From: a virus
DNA: 54,467 bases
Strand: one strand, 5' to 3'
Virus record (IMG/VR): IMGVR_UViG_3300031721_000009
Coordinates: 1 to 54,467 of that record
Shown here: in pieces, positions 10,301 through 18,164 of the stretch
Numbering within the stretch: position 1 is the stretch's first letter
Layout: each line of letters starts with the position of its first letter
Program-made: the position numbers and the translations under genes
Notes under the pieces: model-generated
Told to the model about the DNA's origin: nothing
Seen by the model: the letters and a program-made list of their open reading frames with translations, nothing else
Database searches by the model: none

Positions 10301-11297
10301 TAACTTTACTTCAGCAGATCACAGCAAGTTAAACGGCATTGAAACTGGTGCAACCGCAGATCAATCTGCGTCACAGATACTTGCTGCTATTAAGACTGTT
10401 GACATAAATGGCACAGGAGGTATCAATGCTGGTACTTTAGGAGGTGCGTTACCTAGTCAGGATCAATCTAATAGTACCATCGTAGAGAGAAGTGCCAGTG
10501 GTTACATATACGCTAACTTCTATAACGGCACAGGTACGTTTAGTACTAGTGGTACATCTAGTGGAATGGGTCTGTTCACTGGAACAAACGGAACTGATAC
10601 TTTTGGTAGAAGTTACACAGCAGCAGGAGCAAGAACTCTATTAAACGTAGAGAACGGTGCTACAGCAGACCAATCAGCAGCACAGATATTGACAGCAGTT
10701 AAAACAGTAGATGGTTCAGGTTCAGGCTTAGATGCTGACTTACTTGATGGTTTACAAGGTTCACAGTATTTAAGAAGTGATACGGCTGATAGTATTTCAG
10801 GAAACTTGACGGTAGGAGCAGGTACTTCTTCTTATATATTCATGGTCGACACCGATCACGGTAATAGGGCAATACACTGTAATTCTAACAACATTGGGTT
10901 TTTAAACTCTGCTAATGCCTGGTCGGCATATAGTACTGACGCTGGTTTGTGGCATTGTGCCAATGGTTTAACGGTTACTGGAAGTATTGTGGCATCGGGC
11001 GATGTGACTGCATATTCCGATATTAGATTTAAGCATAATGTGGAAACAATCACTAACGCAGTAGACACTGTTAATAATCTCAGAGGTGTTATGTTTGAGA
11101 AGGACAATAGACAAAGTACTGGTGTTATTGCACAAGAAGTTGAATCAGTGTTCCCAGAAGTAGTTCATACAAATGACGAAGGATTGAAGTCAGTAGCATA
11201 TGGCAACATGGTTGGATTATTAATTGAAGCAGTTAAAGAGCAACAATTACAAATAAACTCACTACAAGAAGAGATAAATATATTAAAGAAAGGATAA
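7350..11297 (+). CDS. large tail fibre (1315 aa) with C-terminal S74 chaperone
   Basis: The gene starts with GTG behind AAGGGAG. Its N-terminus (MAFKVGNQTVIDIDIGGG) differs from the other fibres, so it probably attaches elsewhere. Residues ~110-430 are near-perfect repeats of the type SYADTAEADAI..SNSYTDGRETAITTAYQ, predicted coiled coil. Residues ~430-690 form a globular-looking insert. A second repeat block (~700-830) is followed by two copies of an ~80-residue unit (TTYSVG, NYVHPSSH, FITGLQT). The S74 chaperone begins at AYSDIRFK (Ser ~1223). It is the longest protein in the window and a candidate long-tail-fibre subunit; the exact T4 counterpart is not clear. Confidence 0.87.
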   Translation: MAFKVGNQTVIDIDIGGGTRVESALDKDLVLYPGDGGEIYIPANTSLTFEGSSPPDDFEGRLKATTLTADREYTLPDHLYEVSGGGESQGMIAVLDVTLFPRGDIATYVDDLIAATTTAYIDADELQTTELQGYTDQAELDAIASSNLYTDGRETAITTAYQSYTDQAELDAIASSNLYTDGRETAITTAYQLYADDADVVVTDAYVAADVVVTDAYIAADTVVTDAYIAADTVVTDAYIAADELQTTALQGYTDVAEADAINASNSYTDGRETAITTAYQSYADTAEADAINASNSYTDGRETAITTAYQSYADTAEADAITSSNSYTDGRETAITTAYQSYTDTAEADAITSSNSYTDGRETAITTAYQSYADQAEADAITSSNSYTDGRETAITTAYQSYADISEADAINASTAYTDGKTTKAYIDSLNIQSASVDANSVALGTDTTGNYIATVAGTVNEIVVTGSGSETSAVTVGLATDVNITNDLTVGGDLFVTGSTVSVGSANLSVDDSFIYLNQGDAIGAANTIFTGAGLDDGVLGGYFEGTTSVTYYVRIDANSTPDTFEWSKDNFATTVATGIAIDGTDQALDNNITIKFSATTGHTIGDVWSGLAAPIAIDSGIFSNINTGTSAPGYTHIGVFYDASALTWKVFSEYDPEPNGDINTGDASFVLGKMEADCFIANDVDINGPITNANHATHKAYVDAAEAVAIATAALDATTKANTAESNANSYTDGRETAITTAYQSYADTAEADAIATASLDATTKANTAESNANSYTDGRETAITTAYQSYADTAEADAISAAALDATSKADAALSSALAADTDTTYLVGDGGLTEKNFTTADNTKLDGIATSANNYVHPSSHAISFITGLQTALNAKVDDSQVLTNVPSGALFTDTTYSVGNGGLTQVNFTTADNTKLDGIATSANNYVHPSSHPISFITGLQTSLNGKVDDSQVLTNVPAAAVFTDTTYSVGDGGLSQINFTSADHSKLNGIETGATADQSASQILAAIKTVDINGTGGINAGTLGGALPSQDQSNSTIVERSASGYIYANFYNGTGTFSTSGTSSGMGLFTGTNGTDTFGRSYTAAGARTLLNVENGATADQSAAQILTAVKTVDGSGSGLDADLLDGLQGSQYLRSDTADSISGNLTVGAGTSSYIFMVDTDHGNRAIHCNSNNIGFLNSANAWSAYSTDAGLWHCANGLTVTGSIVASGDVTAYSDIRFKHNVETITNAVDTVNNLRGVMFEKDNRQSTGVIAQEVESVFPEVVHTNDEGLKSVAYGNMVGLLIEAVKEQQLQINSLQEEINILKKG
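7740..8620 (+). repeat. tandem repeats in large fibre
   Basis: About seven units of ~120 bases encode SYTDGRETAITTAYQSYADTAEADAI, with an embedded run of four short VVTDAYIAADT units at 7930-8080. A related pair lies at 9460-9790. Confidence 0.85.
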
Positions 11298-11305
11298 TAT
11301 GGTTA

Positions 11306-11334
11306 TTGACATAGTATTAAAACTATGTTAAACT
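11306..11334 (+). promoter_or_regulatory. possible sigma-70-type promoter with inverted repeat
   Basis: TTGACA (11306-11311) lies 17 bases from TAAACT (11329-11334). The spacer carries ACATAGT and ACTATGT as an inverted repeat with a 6-base loop, the same half-sites found in the helicase promoter at 44748. Confidence 0.4.
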
Positions 11335-11346
11335 ATATTATATAAA

Positions 11347-11354
11347 GATAAATA
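11347..11354 (+). promoter_or_regulatory. T4-type late promoter box
   Basis: GATAAATA lies 45 bases before the start of the small gene at 11399. Confidence 0.6.
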
Positions 11355-11398
11355 TATAAAGCAGATACTAGTTATCAGCAAAAAAAGGAGAATAACTC

Positions 11399-11584
11399 AT
11401 GGCATTACCAGCAACAGGTGTAACCATTACAATGGGCACAGTACGTAACTATTTCGGATTATCTGGAACAGTATCATTGTCACAACTAGGTGCATTTATT
11501 TCGCCAAGTGTAACATCAAATATATCATTGTCAGCAACCTTCGGTGGTTGGCAGAACCCTAATGCGGGTGGTACGTCACCGTAA
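11399..11584 (+). CDS. small late protein, unrecognised (61 aa)
   Basis: The gene has a strong Shine-Dalgarno (AAGGAG) and a late-type promoter box 45 bases upstream, so it is probably real and late. The protein is short, uncharged and rich in Thr, Ser and Gly (LSGTVSLSQLGAFISPSVTS, then FGGW). There is no signal peptide or clear membrane segment. Its position behind the fibre cluster suggests a structural or tail-associated peptide, but I do not recognise a family. A 10-bp hairpin follows the stop. Confidence 0.7.
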   Translation: MALPATGVTITMGTVRNYFGLSGTVSLSQLGAFISPSVTSNISLSATFGGWQNPNAGGTSP

Positions 11585-11596
11585 CCATCTAGCATC

Positions 11597-11623
11597 AGCA
11601 TGAGGATTAATAGTCCTCATGCT
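11597..11623 (+). other. 10-bp hairpin without T tract
   Basis: AGCATGAGGA pairs with TCCTCATGCT around a 7-base loop, directly after the 61-aa gene. No T run follows, so it is more likely an mRNA 3'-end stabiliser or processing structure than a terminator. Confidence 0.6.
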
Positions 11624-11632
11624 ACTTATCAC

Positions 11633-11640
11633 ACATAAAT
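11633..11640 (+). promoter_or_regulatory. possible degenerate late promoter box
   Basis: CATAAATT differs by one base from the CATAAATA boxes elsewhere in the window and lies about 40 bases upstream of the gene at 11680. Confidence 0.35.
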
Positions 11641-11679
11641 TTACTAAAATTTTGTAAACTCAACATGGAGAAAACAACT

Positions 11680-12099
11680 ATGAGTACAGGCATCCGCACC
11701 AGATTTGAAGTGGAAACATTTCTATTAGGATCACACCCTACCCCAGCACGCCAAGCACAGGCATTGACAGTAGAATTATCAGCAGCAACGCAAAGTGGTC
11801 ATCCTGATCAAGCAGTATTGCAAGCGGTATATGATGATTTTTCTGCAAAGCACGATGTTACTGCATTACTTGAAAACATTGAAGATTCCGAAGAGGAATA
11901 TTGGATTCAACGTCTTGCTAAATTAGCAGCAATTGATATCCTTACTATCGGTAAAGTACAACCAGAGCATATGAATTATATGGTATCATTAAATGATACC
12001 GCATTTGCTGCATGTGTAAAGACAACAGCAACATTGGCAAAGACTTTGAATGAAGAATTCAAGACTGTTGAAGCCGAACTTGATGCTGGTATGATCTAA
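11680..12099 (+). CDS. conserved-type phage protein, unrecognised (139 aa)
   Basis: The open frame extends to an ATG at 11665, but GGAG at 11667-11670 is correctly spaced for the ATG at 11680, so the protein probably begins MSTGIRTRFEVETFL. It is largely helical and acidic (EDSEEEYWIQRLAKLAAIDI) with no recognised motif. It sits just upstream of two glycosyltransferase-like genes and may be read with them. No function is assigned. Confidence 0.7.
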   Translation: MSTGIRTRFEVETFLLGSHPTPARQAQALTVELSAATQSGHPDQAVLQAVYDDFSAKHDVTALLENIEDSEEEYWIQRLAKLAAIDILTIGKVQPEHMNYMVSLNDTAFAACVKTTATLAKTLNEEFKTVEAELDAGMI

Positions 12100-12104
12100 C
12101 AACT

Positions 12105-12755
12105 ATGGTAAGTATACCCAAATTTTACTACAAAGAAAATCTTAACGCAAAAGTAGCAATTTGTATTCCAGTTCGTGATTTAGTCACTTCCGCATTTACA
12201 CATAGTCTTGCTATGTTAACTAATAAATGCGGGCGAGATAATAAGTCAATTACGATTCATATGAATATAGGAAGCGAAGTTGCAATGCAACGACAAGAAC
12301 TTGTTAACACTGCATTAGATACAGATTGTACACATATTTTATGGCTTGACAGCGATATGATATTCCCTACAGTTATTATTGAAGCACTAATGTCGCATGA
12401 TAAAGATATTATGGCGTGTAATTATAGCACACGTGTACCACCACATCGCCCAGTCGCATTTAAGACATTTGGTGATTTAGATAAGAGAGTATTCAGTCAA
12501 ACGGGCATAGAAACCGTAGATGCTGTCGGAATGGGTGCAATGTTAGTAAAAAGATCGGTATACGAAACTATACAAAAACCTCATTTCGGAGTAGAATGGA
12601 ATAATGATTATACTAGCCTAATAGGCGAAGATATGTTTTTCTGTAAAAAAGCAGCAGATAATGGCTACGAAGTGTGGGTTGACAATGATATCAGTATGCA
12701 AATAAGTCATGTTGGTACAACCGCATTTACAATAAAAGGCAATTGCAATGATTAA
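12105..12755 (+). CDS. glycosyltransferase-like protein (GT-A fold)
   Basis: The 216-residue protein begins with a nucleotide-sugar-binding-like strand (VAICIPVRD, residues 17-25). It carries ILWLDSDMIFP (~78-88), the D-x-D motif that binds the metal-sugar nucleotide in GT-A/family 2 enzymes. CNYSTRVPPHRP follows, and a later GEDMFFCKKAADNGYEVWVD segment resembles the acceptor/catalytic ED region. It overlaps the next gene by 8 bases. Possible targets are the fibres, host surface sugars or DNA; nothing here decides between them. Confidence 0.75.
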   Translation: MVSIPKFYYKENLNAKVAICIPVRDLVTSAFTHSLAMLTNKCGRDNKSITIHMNIGSEVAMQRQELVNTALDTDCTHILWLDSDMIFPTVIIEALMSHDKDIMACNYSTRVPPHRPVAFKTFGDLDKRVFSQTGIETVDAVGMGAMLVKRSVYETIQKPHFGVEWNNDYTSLIGEDMFFCKKAADNGYEVWVDNDISMQISHVGTTAFTIKGNCND

Positions 12756-13842
12756 TTTAACACAATCAACATTGTTTGATTTTAAAGGTCAGACAATTAT
12801 TTCGCCTTGGGACAGATTAAAAAAACATGTATTCCAATCATATCCAGTTCACGTAACACCTAGCACCAATGACACCGAAGATTTGTTATTAATTGCACGT
12901 GAATATGAAAACATCAGTGATATGATTTGGATAGTAGATGATTCTAAAAATATTAATCCAGACTTCCCTTGGCACTATAAACCGAGTGACATCGCACACG
13001 ATTTCATTCACTTTTTCCCTAGAATAGTAAGACGAACAGGTCGTGATACTACTTGGGGTGATATAAAATTAGTACCCACTTCTGGCATTGCACATGGTGT
13101 ATTGAACAATAAAATTGTTTGTTCATATCATGATGCTGATTTTGCAGTAGTTATGATTAGTTTCCATGAAGCAGAAGCAGACCAGAATTATCAGAAATTG
13201 AAGCAAGTATTCCCAGATGCACTACATGTAAAAAATGTAGAAGGTATTGCGAATGCACATAAAGAAGCAGCATCTATATGTAACACTGAAATGGTCTATA
13301 TTGTAGACGCAGACGCAGATATACATTCAACTTTCAAATTTGATTATATACCACCTATGAGCAAGCGTAAGAATACTACGTATGTATGGTCGGCACTTAA
13401 TCCTATCAATGATTTGGAGTATGGTTATGGTGCAGTTAAGTTATTCCCTCGTGAACAACTAATAGAGATGGGTCATGATTTGCCAGATTTCTCACAAGGT
13501 GTATCATTTTATCAACCAGTATCAGATGTATCTAATACTACAATGTTTAATAAAGATCCGTTCAGAACTTGGCGTTCAGCATTTCGTGAATGTGTTAAAT
13601 TGGCATCTAATGTTAGTGAAAACCCACGAGTTAATGAAGAGGCAAGTAGTCGCTTAGAGACTTGGTGTACAGTAGATAATGGCGCACGTTTTGGACGTTA
13701 TTGTGTTAAAGGTGCATTAGAAGGAAAGGCGTACGGTATCGAACATAAAGATAACGTAGAATTGTTACACAAAATCAATGATTTTGAATGGTTGCGTGAG
13801 CAATTTATCGCAAGTATGAAAAAACGAATCAGCGCAGATTAA
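12748..13842 (+). CDS. glycosyltransferase-like phage protein (364 aa)
   Basis: The protein overlaps the upstream glycosyltransferase-like gene and contains MVYIVDADADI (Asp 187, 189 and 191), a D-x-D-like metal site after a Rossmann-type region. YVWSALNPINDLEYGYGAVKLF follows. The N-terminal ~130 residues (IWIVDDSKNINPDFPWHYKP) are a separate, perhaps duplicated, domain of similar style. Similar proteins occur in T4-like phages of aquatic bacteria as uncharacterised or glycosyltransferase-like proteins (from memory). Activity is inferred from the motif only. Confidence 0.65.
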   Translation: MINLTQSTLFDFKGQTIISPWDRLKKHVFQSYPVHVTPSTNDTEDLLLIAREYENISDMIWIVDDSKNINPDFPWHYKPSDIAHDFIHFFPRIVRRTGRDTTWGDIKLVPTSGIAHGVLNNKIVCSYHDADFAVVMISFHEAEADQNYQKLKQVFPDALHVKNVEGIANAHKEAASICNTEMVYIVDADADIHSTFKFDYIPPMSKRKNTTYVWSALNPINDLEYGYGAVKLFPREQLIEMGHDLPDFSQGVSFYQPVSDVSNTTMFNKDPFRTWRSAFRECVKLASNVSENPRVNEEASSRLETWCTVDNGARFGRYCVKGALEGKAYGIEHKDNVELLHKINDFEWLREQFIASMKKRISAD

Positions 13843-14297
13843 AGCGTATCTAACCAATTAGAACCATTCATTGAACTAGTTTCGTGTATGGTTCTAATTT
13901 TCTTTACAATCTCTTTATTATATAATTGTGCTTTAGTTCCTGGATGCAAAGGACGTGGCCAGTTACCTATCTTAACCCAGCAAAACCCATCACTTTCATT
14001 ATTGAGTTGTGGAATAAATTCTTCAAATACTGCAACTGCGAATGTATTATATTCAAACCTATTGTCAGGTGATATAAATTTATGCAGTGGGTATATCTTT
14101 TCAACATCGGGTAACATTCCGACCTCTTCTTCAAGTTCGCGAAGTAATGTTTCCAATGGACGCTCACCTACCTCTCCCTTGCCTCCGAAGAAACCCCAAG
14201 TACGAGGATGACTAGATTTCTCACTACGCTGTTGTAGTAATACTCTACCAGTATCGATACTTAAAAATATACAGCCACTCGCGTTCAATTTATCCAC
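13839..14297 (-). CDS. Nudix hydrolase
   Basis: The 152-residue protein contains a complete Nudix box at residues ~39-61 (GKGEVGERPLETLL then RELEEEVGM), matching G-x5-E-x7-R-E-U-x-E-E-x-G-U with all metal-binding Glu residues present. Nudix enzymes hydrolyse nucleoside diphosphates linked to another group; T4 NudE is a phage precedent. The substrate cannot be told from sequence. It is the last gene of the minus-strand gp14-gp15 operon and overlaps the gene upstream by 8 bases, so it is probably expressed late. Its stop overlaps the end of the convergent gene at 12748. Confidence 0.9.
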   Translation of the reverse strand: MDKLNASGCIFLSIDTGRVLLQQRSEKSSHPRTWGFFGGKGEVGERPLETLLRELEEEVGMLPDVEKIYPLHKFISPDNRFEYNTFAVAVFEEFIPQLNNESDGFCWVKIGNWPRPLHPGTKAQLYNKEIVKKIRTIHETSSMNGSNWLDTL

Positions 14298-14889
14298 GTT
14301 TCAAATGTTCGATTGATATTAATGTATTACTAAAATATTTAATACAATTATTCTGTGGTTTTAAATTGGTCGTTACTATGTACTTAAAGTCATTCCATGT
14401 AAATCCTTCATGATATTCATTCAACGGACTCCATAATGCGTTATATTCTTCTCCATTATATTCTAGATACATATCACGATCTTTGTCCCGCCATGCAAAT
14501 TTTGCAAATTGTGTTAAGTAATTATTAAAAACACTTTTCGGCATTTTTTTGTGTTTAACTAGGGATAAAACGGTATTGTCATACTTAAAGTATATTTTAT
14601 CTTTATAGTGATCAATATACTCGTAAAACTCATCAATTGTTTGTTGATTGGAATATCTAGGATCTAGTCTAGTGCTAACATATATGTGTACTACTTTTAT
14701 ATTAGGATATTCATTAAGCAAGCATTCGATATGATTTGCAAACGTATAAATTGATAATAGGGTAAGTTCCATTGTGATAGAGTACTGCATTGGCAGCATG
14801 TGTTCTAGCCAATTTTGAGAATGTATCGGAGTCTCACCCACATGATTTGACGTTTCATGGTGGCACATATGTGCATCATATTTTATCAT
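14290..14889 (-). CDS. unrecognised phage protein (199 aa)
   Basis: The ATG overlaps the stop of gp15 by 4 bases (ATGA-type junction), implying translational coupling in the late minus-strand operon. The protein is mixed alpha/beta, rich in Tyr, His and Asn, with a hydrophobic segment NIKVVHIYVSTRLD. No domain is recognised. The N-terminus contains a cluster HMCHHETSNH that could bind a metal. The function is unknown. Confidence 0.7.
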   Translation of the reverse strand: MIKYDAHMCHHETSNHVGETPIHSQNWLEHMLPMQYSITMELTLLSIYTFANHIECLLNEYPNIKVVHIYVSTRLDPRYSNQQTIDEFYEYIDHYKDKIYFKYDNTVLSLVKHKKMPKSVFNNYLTQFAKFAWRDKDRDMYLEYNGEEYNALWSPLNEYHEGFTWNDFKYIVTTNLKPQNNCIKYFSNTLISIEHLKRG

Positions 14890-16241
14890 ATATAAAGCCG
14901 CCAGAACCCAGCGTTATATATCCCTTCATGGCTATTAATCCATTCTGATCCTGTCCATTCTAATTGGTCATCGGATAAGATATTTTCTACATATTGTTGA
15001 GTAGTCACCGCACTATGGTCAAATGATACTGTCCATATTGAGCCATTGTATTCAATGATGTCATTGGTATACGCATTTAACCCAGCCCATTCGCCACCAT
15101 TCGGGATATCATTCGTAATAATATATCTAGTGCCGATAACGGCAGCATCTACCGAACCATCGCCTGGATAATTCTGTAATGGGTTTAAAACACCATTAAC
15201 CGCAGTCAATGTATTCGTGGGCAGAGTGCTAGTGTCTACATCTACATTTAACGCATTTACATTGCCTGTATTAAAACTAAGTCTACCAATAATATCATTA
15301 TCTGTGTCGTTAGGTGCATTTGATTTTCTTATACGCATCTGACTAATACCTTCTCGTAATTCACCGAAGGGAGTCAAGAATTTAGACCAATCAAGTTGAG
15401 CGCCATTTTCATCTAGATTAGTACCAGAATCATTAAACAAGTATGCTATGTCATTTTCAAATTTAATTTTCATATCATCCAATGTAACAGTTATATATTG
15501 CAGCGATGATGTGTCAAATGGTTCCTTTGCATCAAATGCATCTAAATTGACATCATCTAAATTATATAATTGGTTGATTACGGTATAAATCAATTTTTGC
15601 TGTTTTAATTTGGCAGGGGGATTAATAAATATCGGCATTTCAAACGTGAGTGTACTAACATCAATAATATCATCGACACTTGCGCCTACACTACGACTCG
15701 ACCATTGCGAACTTTTCATTTCTACATAAGCAAGACTTGACCAATCAAGTGGATTGTCCGTTGTGTGGATATTTAATGTAGGATTGAATAATACCATAAT
15801 TTGCTCAAGCAATTGCAATTTCTGATCTGTGTTTGAAGTCCAGATGTCGCAATTCATAGTTAAGTTATATGGAACTGGCATATGACGTTCAACCGTATAT
15901 CGATTTCCGACCTCGTTCGTGTATTCGCCAGTTGTATCATCTATTGCTTTTTCATAAACTTGTACTTTGTCTACATGTCCTTGGTGCATCCTACGTTCTG
16001 GAGCCATTTCAAGTGCCGTAACATAACAAGATATGAATGGAACAGTGTTTATTATATTTTCACTGTTTTCGCGAGTAATATGCGCAGCCATGCGATTTGT
16101 GTCGCCATAGCGAACTGGTACAGTTTGGTAGATGGGCATCTTTTGGTCATTGACTCCCATTTGTACATCAAATCCACCAAACAATCTGATGAACTGTTGT
16201 ATATATCGACGAACTTGTCTATCATAAAAATATTGTGCCAT
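14886..16241 (-). CDS. 15: tail sheath stabiliser / tail completion protein gp15
   Basis: The N-terminus (YFYDRQVRRYIQQFIRLFGG, then TVPVRYGD) matches T4 gp15 (YFYNSSFRRYATLMGDLF, RVPITYAS), and the region LQLLEQIMVLFNPTLN matches T4 QIVEQILPYFQPHFN. In T4, gp15 forms the hexamer at the head-proximal end of the tail. The protein is 451 residues against 272 in T4; the extra C-terminus (~235-451) contains Trp-rich modules (DIIEYNGSIWTVSF, QLEWTGSEWI, GFWRLYI). It follows gp14 with a 2-base gap. Confidence 0.88.
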   Translation of the reverse strand: MAQYFYDRQVRRYIQQFIRLFGGFDVQMGVNDQKMPIYQTVPVRYGDTNRMAAHITRENSENIINTVPFISCYVTALEMAPERRMHQGHVDKVQVYEKAIDDTTGEYTNEVGNRYTVERHMPVPYNLTMNCDIWTSNTDQKLQLLEQIMVLFNPTLNIHTTDNPLDWSSLAYVEMKSSQWSSRSVGASVDDIIDVSTLTFEMPIFINPPAKLKQQKLIYTVINQLYNLDDVNLDAFDAKEPFDTSSLQYITVTLDDMKIKFENDIAYLFNDSGTNLDENGAQLDWSKFLTPFGELREGISQMRIRKSNAPNDTDNDIIGRLSFNTGNVNALNVDVDTSTLPTNTLTAVNGVLNPLQNYPGDGSVDAAVIGTRYIITNDIPNGGEWAGLNAYTNDIIEYNGSIWTVSFDHSAVTTQQYVENILSDDQLEWTGSEWINSHEGIYNAGFWRLYI

Positions 16242-16243
16242 AA

Positions 16244-17308
16244 TTAAAAATCACTCTTTGGTTTGATTACATCTGATAATGCCTGTCTTTCGGGCACTTC
16301 TTTATTGTCTACAACAGTTGTTGCTAGGTTTTCTATGAAGCCGCTTGCGTTGAATGTTCTATCAGTCCAAGTGGTGTCATTGACATTGTCATACAATCTT
16401 TGCCAGCGACTACCTCGATAAACGAATAAACGATTAGGAGAGAAATCTTCTCTTACGAAATAATCACCATCGTTTGGCATTTGCGGGAATTGATCACCTT
16501 TGTCTAGTACTTCGCCATGATCGTATTCATCATCTGTTGTTGGTTGACCAAATAAATGATCTACCAATGGTATTCCTAGCGGATCGTCAAGTTCAGCACT
16601 TTGTATGATAGCATTAGAAATATTAATCTCTGTTTTATATGAACTTAGATCTTGTTTCAAACTATTTGGATCATCGGCTGTTCCTAGTATGTCTGCGTAT
16701 TCTTGTGTATCGGTTAGCGGTGTTACTTTAACACGCCAGATATGACTATACCATGTCTGACTATATCCTTCACTACCACGGTTAGCATCTTGAACGACAT
16801 AAAATTTATTAATAGCAGTTCTGTCATGATTTAGTAAAAGATCATCGCGTAAATGGGGTAATTCTAGTACATCGCCCGGCATTAGTTTTCTTCCGACCTT
16901 TGCTACCATATCGTTTGTGTGAAATGTGATGAACATTGTATCATTAGTTAAGAATAGACCAAATTGTGTTAAATCAAAGTCATTGTCTGTTACGTTGTAT
17001 ACACCACGTAATTCAAAAATGTCTGGATCATACTTACGATCACGGTTTTCCATAAACAACAAGTCTTGTATCTTAGTTTCATTAATAAATCCTTCAGGAT
17101 TGATCTCAATGCCTAAAGTGGGATCAAGTTCAAGACCAGAACCATAATTTGGTTCAGTGGGGTCATCACTATTGATAGTTTCTTTGGGTCCAAGATATTT
17201 ATGAACATGTATGGCAGTACCACCGATATCAAACTGTTCTCTGATGGTTCTGTCATGAAAGTTAAAGTCATTGGTTTTTGTCGCACGATAGAGACTTAAA
17301 CGAGGCAT
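16244..17308 (-). CDS. 14: neck protein gp14
   Basis: This is the first gene of the minus-strand operon, behind a late promoter box at 17331-17338. The 354-residue protein has DIGGTAIHVHKYLG, FELRGVYNVTDNDFDLTQFG and MPGDVLELPHLRDD, corresponding to the T4 gp14 segments around IQMRGVECYYVPREY and EPKEGDLIYFP. Pairing with gp15 supports the call. T4 gp14 (256 aa) seals the neck after packaging. A C-terminal extension includes NDGDYFVREDF and FVYRGSRWQRLYD, a Trp-rich module similar to ones in gp15 and gp18. Confidence 0.82.
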   Translation of the reverse strand: MPRLSLYRATKTNDFNFHDRTIREQFDIGGTAIHVHKYLGPKETINSDDPTEPNYGSGLELDPTLGIEINPEGFINETKIQDLLFMENRDRKYDPDIFELRGVYNVTDNDFDLTQFGLFLTNDTMFITFHTNDMVAKVGRKLMPGDVLELPHLRDDLLLNHDRTAINKFYVVQDANRGSEGYSQTWYSHIWRVKVTPLTDTQEYADILGTADDPNSLKQDLSSYKTEINISNAIIQSAELDDPLGIPLVDHLFGQPTTDDEYDHGEVLDKGDQFPQMPNDGDYFVREDFSPNRLFVYRGSRWQRLYDNVNDTTWTDRTFNASGFIENLATTVVDNKEVPERQALSDVIKPKSDF

Positions 17309-17330
17309 AGATTACTCCTTATATATAGAG

Positions 17331-17338
17331 TATTTATG
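17331..17338 (-). promoter_or_regulatory. T4-type late promoter box, minus strand
   Basis: TATTTATG on the plus strand reads CATAAATA on the minus strand, about 23 bases upstream of the gp14 start. AAGGAG precedes the gp14 ATG. Confidence 0.75.
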
Positions 17339-17358
17339 CAAAAAGATTTGAAAAACTC

Positions 17359-17387
17359 TTGACAATAGTAAGACATGTTGCTATAAT
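17359..17387 (+). promoter_or_regulatory. consensus sigma-70-type promoter (twin of 35237)
   Basis: TTGACA (17359-17364), 17-base spacer, TATAAT (17382-17387). The downstream bases to the start codon are nearly the same as at 35260-35303. It points away from the gp14 late promoter, so a late and an early promoter lie back to back. Confidence 0.92.
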
Positions 17388-17423
17388 AGTTAAGTAAGTT
17401 AATTAATCAAAGCGAGAAAAATT

Positions 17424-17711
17424 ATGTCACAAGTTGCTACTATTATCAAGAACCAAATCGGTAACAAAGCATTGTATATGATGGGTGCAAAGAATTTAGC
17501 CACTGGTGGCGACGATCTTTCTTTTCGTGTTCGTGGTAGCAAGCGTGTCAACCACGTTAAGATTGCTCTTAATGCGAGCGACACATATGACATCACATTC
17601 GGTAAGATTTGGGGTATGAAATTCAATGTAGTTGCATCGCATGATGGCATTTACTGTGATATGATGCACGATTTAATTGAAAAAGAAACTGGTTTATATT
17701 TGTCACTGTAG
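17424..17711 (+). CDS. probable early protein, unrecognised (95 aa)
   Basis: The gene lies 36 bases behind a perfect -35/-10 promoter, so it should be transcribed by unmodified host polymerase soon after infection. The 95-residue protein is basic in the middle (SFRVRGSKRVNHVKIAL) and has a beta-rich segment DTYDITFGKIWGMKFNVV. No known motif was found. The leader and promoter are shared with the 72-aa gene at 35302, which suggests co-regulation. A host-takeover role is possible but is only inferred. Confidence 0.75.
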   Translation: MSQVATIIKNQIGNKALYMMGAKNLATGGDDLSFRVRGSKRVNHVKIALNASDTYDITFGKIWGMKFNVVASHDGIYCDMMHDLIEKETGLYLSL

Positions 17712-17795
17712 TAGGGCTTATATAGTCGCTACAGTACGCTAAATGTCTCCTCTAAGCGTCGATGAAGAGGCATACAATACAATGGGAGTATAATT

Positions 17796-18107
17796 ATGGC
17801 ATTTGCCGATTCGTCTGTTTATTTCAACACTGGTGACAGTTCTATTCTTGGTTCATTTTTTGAAAAGTCAGAAGGTGGGATATTTGAATTTTCTAAGAAT
17901 TTAAATGATACCCCATTTGTCGATGTTTCTGAGTATCCGCATTTAGTATGGGTTACGAGTCCGTCTGCGTTTGATAGTGGTTATCGCTATGCGAATGTCA
18001 AGAAAGGTATTGCGTACATTGTAGTTGACGAAGATGACGAGGGCAATCCTGTCATTGAGAAGTGGGATATCAAGCAAAAACGATTATATGAAGCGATTCC
18101 ACTATAA
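17796..18107 (+). CDS. unrecognised phage protein (103 aa)
   Basis: The gene has a GGGAG Shine-Dalgarno and follows the 17424 gene after 84 bases. The protein is acidic with aromatic residues (FVDVSEYPHLVWVTSPSAF, VVDEDDEGNPVIEKWDIK). It has no membrane segment or motif. It probably lies on the same early transcript as 17424. No function is assigned. Confidence 0.7.
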   Translation: MAFADSSVYFNTGDSSILGSFFEKSEGGIFEFSKNLNDTPFVDVSEYPHLVWVTSPSAFDSGYRYANVKKGIAYIVVDEDDEGNPVIEKWDIKQKRLYEAIPL

Positions 18108-18110
18108 TAT

Positions 18111-18139
18111 TTGACAAAAAACTATAAGTAGTGTATAGT
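18111..18139 (+). promoter_or_regulatory. sigma-70-type promoter with inverted repeat
   Basis: TTGACA (18111-18116), 17-base spacer, TATAGT (18134-18139). ACTATA (18121-18126) and TATAGT (18134-18139) form an inverted repeat that includes the -10 box. Confidence 0.82.
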
Positions 18140-18164
18140 ATATTTAAATCAAAGGAAATACAAC

